Shown piece after piece: positions 59,920-64,000 of a stretch of 64,000 nt of DNA. The notes below the pieces were generated by a model, which was given only the letters and a program-made list of their open reading frames with translations, did not search any database and was not told the DNA's origin. How positions within the stretch are numbered: position 1 is the stretch's first letter; every line of letters starts with the position of its first letter. The stretch is from AWTP1-13 sp963832445 (GTDB lineage Bacteria > Pseudomonadota > Alphaproteobacteria > Rhizobiales > Hyphomicrobiaceae). The position numbers and the translations under genes were made by a program. Where the stretch lies: positions 1 to 64,000 of the forward strand of contig CAWHUM010000023.1 in NCBI GenBank assembly GCA_963832445.1, given 5' to 3'.

Positions 59920-60690
59920 ATGCCAGAGCTAGAGATCCACCAATTTCCTTGCCTGTCGGATAATTACGGCGTGCTGATCCACGATGCCGGGCACGGCGTG
60001 ACCGCTTCGATCGACGCGCCGGACGCCAGCACTGTTGCCGCCGCCCTGAAGGCCAAGGGCTGGAAGCTCACCCACATTCTGACCACCCACCACCACGGCG
60101 ACCATACCGCCGGCAACGCGTCGCTCAAGGCCGACACCCGTTGCGCCATCATCGGCCCGCGCAACGAGGCGGGCAAAATTCCTGGGATCGACAAGCAGGT
60201 GGGCGAAGGCGACACGTTCATGTTCGGCGGGCACGAGGTGCGCGTGCTCGACACGCCCGGCCACACCGCCGGCCACATCACCTATGTGATCCCCTCCGCC
60301 GGGGTGGCTTTTGCGGGCGACACGCTGTTTGCCATCGGCTGCGGGCGGGTGATCGAGGGCAACGCGCAGATGATGTGGAACTCGCTCAAGAAGCTGATGG
60401 CGTTGCCCAAGGAGACCTCGGTCTACTGCGGTCACGAGTACACGCAGGCCAATGCGAAGTTCGCATTGACGATAGAGCCCGAGAACGCCGCCCTGCAGAA
60501 GCGCGCCAAGGAGGTCGACGCCTTGCGCGCGGCCCGCAAGGCGACCTTGCCGACCACCATCGGACTGGAGCTCGAGACCAACCCGTTCCTGCGCCCGCAC
60601 GTGGCCGCGATCCAGCAGCGGCTCGGCATGGTCGGGCGGCCCGAGTGGGAGATCTTCGGCGAGATCCGCGAGCGCAAGAATCGCAGCTGA
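59920..60690 (+). CDS. gloB: hydroxyacylglutathione hydrolase GloB (glyoxalase II)
   Basis: 256 aa. The dinuclear metal motif THHHGDHTAGN lies at residues 57-67, with VLDTPGHTAGHITYV and FAGDTLFAIGCGRVIEG supplying the other ligands and SVYCGHEYTQANAKFALTIE the glutathione-binding region. It hydrolyses S-lactoylglutathione to lactate and glutathione in methylglyoxal detoxification. Preceded by the two palindromic elements. Confidence 0.96.
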   Translation: MPELEIHQFPCLSDNYGVLIHDAGHGVTASIDAPDASTVAAALKAKGWKLTHILTTHHHGDHTAGNASLKADTRCAIIGPRNEAGKIPGIDKQVGEGDTFMFGGHEVRVLDTPGHTAGHITYVIPSAGVAFAGDTLFAIGCGRVIEGNAQMMWNSLKKLMALPKETSVYCGHEYTQANAKFALTIEPENAALQKRAKEVDALRAARKATLPTTIGLELETNPFLRPHVAAIQQRLGMVGRPEWEIFGEIRERKNRS

Positions 60691-60694
60691 GCTT

Positions 60695-60720
60695 CGGCCT
60701 CGGCCTCGGCCTCGGCCTCG
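60695..60720. repeat. short tandem repeat (CGGCCT)n
   Basis: Four and a third copies of CGGCCT directly after the gloB stop. Non-coding; copy number may vary between strains. Confidence 0.8.
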
Positions 60721-60784
60721 CAAGGCGTGCATAGGCAAGATTGGTGATGGTAGGTCGAAGACATATTCGACTCAGTTTCATGAC

Positions 60785-60811
60785 TTGACACATATAGCTT
60801 TGAGGCTATAT
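60785..60811 (+). promoter_or_regulatory. toxin-antitoxin promoter/operator
   Basis: TTGACA (60785-60790) followed by the perfect palindrome ATATAGC-TTTGAG-GCTATAT (60792-60811), just before the toxin ATG at 60814. Position and symmetry fit an autoregulatory operator for the antitoxin or complex. The region is AT-rich relative to surroundings. Confidence 0.6.
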
Positions 60812-60813
60812 TG

Positions 60814-61188
60814 ATGCCGTGGGTCGTTCGATTGGCGGACGAGTTTGAGCAGGAGTTCCTGCTTCTCGACGAACTGGTTCAGGACGCGATGCTGGCCGGT
60901 GTCAGGCTTCTCGAAGTCTACGGACCTCGGCTTGGACGTCCGCATGTAGACACCTTGAAGGGGGCGAAGCACGCCAATTTGAAGGAGCTTCGATTCAAGG
61001 GCGCCGGGGGTGTTTGGCGCGTGGTATTCGCCTTCGATCCTATCCGAGAGGGCATTCTGCTTGTTGCCGGAGACAAGTCAGGCGGCAGCGAGGATCGCTT
61101 GTACAAGCGGCTGATCGCGACTGCAGATGCACGCTACGCAAGGCACTTGGCCCAGCTCAGCAAAGCCCAAGGAAAGAAAGGCAAGTAG
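60814..61188 (+). CDS. HigB/Gp49-type toxin (RelE superfamily)
   Basis: 124 aa from ATG 60814 (MPWVVRLADEFEQEFLLLDE). Family signature LLEVYGPRLGRPHVDTLKGA, KHANLKELRFKGAGGVWRVV and FAFDPIREGILLVAGDKSGG, typical of Gp49-like HigB toxins that cleave mRNA at ribosomes. The antitoxin starts one base after the stop. Toxin-first order is typical of higBA. Confidence 0.9.
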   Translation: MPWVVRLADEFEQEFLLLDELVQDAMLAGVRLLEVYGPRLGRPHVDTLKGAKHANLKELRFKGAGGVWRVVFAFDPIREGILLVAGDKSGGSEDRLYKRLIATADARYARHLAQLSKAQGKKGK

Positions 61189-61189
61189 C

Positions 61190-61600
61190 ATGGGGCGCAC
61201 GGTCAGCGAAGTTATCGCCGGCCTGCCGAAGGAGCGCCAACGGCGCATCGAGGAGCAGTTTCAGCAGCTCAAGCAGGAGGTGGAGAGCCTGAGGGAGCTG
61301 CGCCAGGCGACCGGCAAGGCGCAGGCGGAGATTGCTGCCGCGTTGAAGATCAAGCAGCCGTCGGTCTCCAAGATCGAGCGGCAGGCGGACATGTACATCT
61401 CCACGCTGCGGAGCTACGTGGAGGCCATCGGCGGCGAGCTGGAGCTCATCGTGCGCCTGCCCTCGCGTCCGCCGCTGCGGCTGCGTCAGCTGGGCGACAT
61501 GCTGGAGCCTGAGCTGCGCCGCAGAACAGCTTCGCCGGCTGCCAAGTCGCGCCGTCGAAGCAACAACGGCAAAGGCAAGCGGACAGCTGCAGCCCGCTGA
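61190..61600 (+). CDS. HigA-type XRE-family antitoxin
   Basis: 136 aa from ATG 61190. An N-terminal helix (LPKERQRRIEEQFQQLKQEV) precedes a Cro/C1 helix-turn-helix (GKAQAEIAAALKIKQPSVSK, IERQADMYISTLRSYVEAIG) and a basic tail (SRRRSNNGKGKR). It should neutralise the upstream toxin and bind the palindrome before it. Confidence 0.9.
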   Translation: MGRTVSEVIAGLPKERQRRIEEQFQQLKQEVESLRELRQATGKAQAEIAAALKIKQPSVSKIERQADMYISTLRSYVEAIGGELELIVRLPSRPPLRLRQLGDMLEPELRRRTASPAAKSRRRSNNGKGKRTAAAR

Positions 61601-61661
61601 TGTCGCTCGCTCTGGACGCAATCCGCCCAACGCATTGGCACAGAATATCCATCGCCCCGAG

Positions 61662-62084
61662 ATGACCGCAGACGACATCATCCGCCTGCTCGAGCTTGAG
61701 CCGCATCCCGAAGGCGGGCACTACCGCGAAACCTTCCGCGATACGACGGCCACAGGGAGCGGTCGCGCTGCCTCCACCGCCGTCTACTTCCTGCTCCGCT
61801 CAGGCGAGGTCTCGCGCTGGCACCGGGTGGACGCGGCCGAGGTGTGGCACTGGTACGCCGGCGCACCGCTGCTGCTGGGCATCGTGGAAAACGGGCAGCG
61901 GCGCGAGGTACAGCTCGGTTGCGACTTTGCAGCGGGCGAGCGGCCTCAAGCCGTGGTGCCGCCGCAGGCCTGGCAACAGGCGCAAAGCCTTGGTGCCTGG
62001 ACCCTGGTCGGCTGCACGGTAGCGCCGGGCTTCGAATTCGCCGGCTTCGAGCTGGCTCCGCCCGGCTGGGAGCCGGATGCCTGA
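61662..62084 (+). CDS. cupin-fold protein (DUF985)
   Basis: 140 aa from ATG 61662 (MTADDIIRLLELEPHPEGGH). DUF985 signatures: EPHPEGGHYRETFRD, TAVYFLLRSGEVSRWHRVDA, AEVWHWYAGAPLLLGI, TLVGCTVAPGFEFAGFELA. The His/Glu set could bind a metal. Function unknown; the linkage to gloB and metX/W is common in rhizobial relatives. Confidence 0.88.
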   Translation: MTADDIIRLLELEPHPEGGHYRETFRDTTATGSGRAASTAVYFLLRSGEVSRWHRVDAAEVWHWYAGAPLLLGIVENGQRREVQLGCDFAAGERPQAVVPPQAWQQAQSLGAWTLVGCTVAPGFEFAGFELAPPGWEPDA

Positions 62085-62267
62085 AGGGAACGCTGCCTGA
62101 GCCCTTGAGCGTTGCCCACCGCCGCGGCAGTACGCCAACCCATTGGCGGACCAAAGTATATGTTGAAGGTACACGAGTGCGCCCTGCCTGCGCTTGCGGC
62201 ACCAACGCGACTCAGATTTGGCATGTGCTGCAAAAGAATTAATGCGGGCTATGTGGGGGTAAGCGGA

Positions 62268-64000
62268 ATGAAGCGGGAAGCGGGCGCACAGTGCCTGAGC
62301 GCGGTGTTCGTCGACTACGACAACATCTACCTGTCGCTGAAGAGAAAAAGCGATGAAGCCGCCAAGCGCTTCGCCAAGGACGCCGGCATCTGGCTGCGCG
62401 AGATCGAGAACGGGCGGCTGATCACACCCACCAACGCGCAGTTCGGCTCAGCCCCGCGCCGCATCGCCATGAACCGCTGCTACGGCAACCCGGTGCCGCG
62501 CCGCAATGCGCACGACAACTCCACCGACATGAACTCGTTCCCGTTCGTGCGCCACCACTTCCTGCGCGCCGGTTTCGAGGTGATCGACTGCCCGCCGCTC
62601 ACCGCCCAGCTCAAGAACTCCGCCGACATCCGCATGGTCATGGACATCCGCGACCTGCTGATGCACGACACCTACTTCGACGAGTTCATCATTCTGTCGG
62701 GCGATGCCGATTTCACGCCGGTGCTCATTCGCCTCAGGGCACATGCGCGCCGCACGGTGATCTTCGCCAACGACTTCACGGCGGCGCCCTACACGGCCAT
62801 CAGCGACGGCGAGATCCGGGAAGCCAATCTGATCGAGCTGATCCTGGCGGGCGAGCTACCCGGCGAAGACGGCGCCGAGCAATCGGCCACGGGTCCTGGC
62901 GACAAGATCGAGGAGGCGCGGCGGCAGATCCTGGCCGAGGTGGTGGCCGGCGTGCGCGCCTCGGCTGCGCCCGTGCCGCTCGAAGCCTTGGCCGACCGGG
63001 CCCTGCGCGCGCTCGGTCACGAGAAGACCATCGCCACCGGCTGGGCGGGCGCCGGCAGCTTCCGCGAGCTGTTGCGCCGCAGCCTGCCGGAAGGCATCCG
63101 GTTGACGGACGAGCCGCCCTACCTCGCCTTCGACGCCAAGCGCCATATCGAGGCCCCGATCGAGCGGCAGGCCTTGGAGGCGCACGACGCGCCGGCCGAG
63201 TTGCCTCCGCCCCCGCCGCGCAGTGCGCGTGCGGCGCCGATGCCGCTGACCGCGGAGGCGCTGCCCACCTACCAGGCGACGCCGGCCCCCAGTCAGGCTG
63301 CTCCGTCGCGGGCGGCCGCGCCTGCGCCTGCCCGCCGCGCAGTGGAGGAGAGCCCCCTCGCGCCGGCTCGCCGCGCGGCGCCTGCGCAGCGGGAAGCATT
63401 TGCCCCGCAACAGGCAGCCGAGCCGCCCATACCGCCGGCGCCGCGCACGGGCGTGGCCGCGCCGCTGGCCCCGGTGCCGCAGCCGCGCAACGAGCCCGCC
63501 GGCATCATCCAGCAGTCGATCGCGCGCATTCAGGAGGCGTGCCAGGCGCCCCCGCTGGCGCCGCCCGAGTATCGCCTGCTGTTCGAGATCATGGCCAAGG
63601 AGATCACCGAGAACGACCTGATCGGCGCGCAGACGCTCACCAACATCACCCAGCGCGCGCAGGAGCGCGGGCTCGACGTGCGCCGCGACGATGTGCGCTT
63701 CGTGCTCGAGGTGGTGAGCGAGGCCGATCCCTGGTTCGAGCAGGGCGCCTCGGCCAATCTGTTCGCGGGCCGCTTCCGCAACTTCGTGGTGGCGCGCTGT
63801 CGTGGCCAGGGCCTCAACCTGTCGGCGGATGAACTGGACCTGATCGATGCCTGGTTCGCCGGCGGCACGCTGCCGCCAGGCATGGCGTCTCCCAAGTCGG
63901 GCGCATCCGCCCCAGCGCCGCAGGCGCCGGCTCCGTCGCAGCAGCCTGCTGCAGCGGTAGAAGGGCGGGGCCCACGCTGGTGGTCGCTGGACGACGGCCG
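62268..64000 (+). CDS. NYN-domain (LabA/PIN-like) protein with OST-HTH-like segments, cut by window edge
   Basis: At least 577 aa from ATG 62268 (MKREAGAQCLSAVFVDYDNI), open to the window end. The NYN nuclease fold occupies residues about 1-200: VFVDYDNIYLSLKR, NSADIRMVMDIRDLLMHDTY and DEFIILSGDADFTPVLIRL, with the conserved acidic residues. A helical segment (EARRQILAEVVAGVRASAAP) resembles an OST-HTH/LOTUS module; then a long Ala/Pro-rich linker and a second globular region (EYRLLFEIMAKEITENDLIG). Probably an RNA-processing or RNA-binding protein; role unproven. Confidence 0.85.
   Translation, partial: MKREAGAQCLSAVFVDYDNIYLSLKRKSDEAAKRFAKDAGIWLREIENGRLITPTNAQFGSAPRRIAMNRCYGNPVPRRNAHDNSTDMNSFPFVRHHFLRAGFEVIDCPPLTAQLKNSADIRMVMDIRDLLMHDTYFDEFIILSGDADFTPVLIRLRAHARRTVIFANDFTAAPYTAISDGEIREANLIELILAGELPGEDGAEQSATGPGDKIEEARRQILAEVVAGVRASAAPVPLEALADRALRALGHEKTIATGWAGAGSFRELLRRSLPEGIRLTDEPPYLAFDAKRHIEAPIERQALEAHDAPAELPPPPPRSARAAPMPLTAEALPTYQATPAPSQAAPSRAAAPAPARRAVEESPLAPARRAAPAQREAFAPQQAAEPPIPPAPRTGVAAPLAPVPQPRNEPAGIIQQSIARIQEACQAPPLAPPEYRLLFEIMAKEITENDLIGAQTLTNITQRAQERGLDVRRDDVRFVLEVVSEADPWFEQGASANLFAGRFRNFVVARCRGQGLNLSADELDLIDAWFAGGTLPPGMASPKSGASAPAPQAPAPSQQPAAAVEGRGPRWWSLDDG

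Overview
The window looks like a GC-rich alphaproteobacterial chromosome, probably of the order Hyphomicrobiales (Rhizobiales). The evidence is gene content and order: hisS, hisZ and hisG in one block, metX-metW followed by a methyltransferase, gloB and a cupin, a groESL operon with a CIRCE-like element, form I type coxMSLDEFG, TRAP transporters, a CtrA-type TTAA-N7-TTAA site, and many rhizobial-style intergenic palindromes. No genus can be named from the sequence alone.

Layout. 1-9.8 kb is an accessory, decaying stretch: a broken methyltransferase and flavin monooxygenase, a winged-helix/TPR regulator, a group II intron that has lost its reverse transcriptase, a broken rhodanese, a truncated MetE-like protein, and remnants of a reverse transcriptase, an IS3-type element and an integrase. 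9.8-14.2 kb has a giant cyclase/ATPase/TPR protein and a catalase-fold protein. 14.5-22 kb is coxMSLDEFG, a carbon monoxide dehydrogenase-type cluster. 22-29 kb has an IS110 scrap, small secreted protein, outer-membrane porin with a CtrA-type site, methyltransferase and a DctP-Q-M TRAP operon. 29-44 kb is again accessory: IS110 remnants, an intact-looking IS1380 copy, an HD-domain protein ended by that IS, a BASS-type transporter, SulP preceded by a ppk2 scrap, an HlyD pair, a phosphotransacylase with a vestigial ackA start, a PH-domain protein and an IS630 copy. 44-64 kb is mostly core: TakP-like TRAP receptor, groES-groEL, MBL hydrolase, hisG/hisZ/hisS, metX-metW, tandem alpha/beta hydrolases, gloB, a HigBA-type toxin-antitoxin pair, cupin, and an NYN/LabA-type protein running off the right edge.

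Two themes cut across the window. First, at least thirteen single-base frame changes (most of them extra bases) and two amber codons break otherwise well-conserved genes. Removing the extra bases restores family-typical lengths, for example CoxL at 806 aa. One break is in hisS, which is normally essential, so base-level assembly error is a serious alternative to real pseudogenisation. Second, intergenic palindromes recur. The best pair, between the methyltransferase and gloB, shows compensatory changes between arms, which argues for a maintained fold or protein target.

No CRISPR array, rRNA or convincing complete tRNA was seen.
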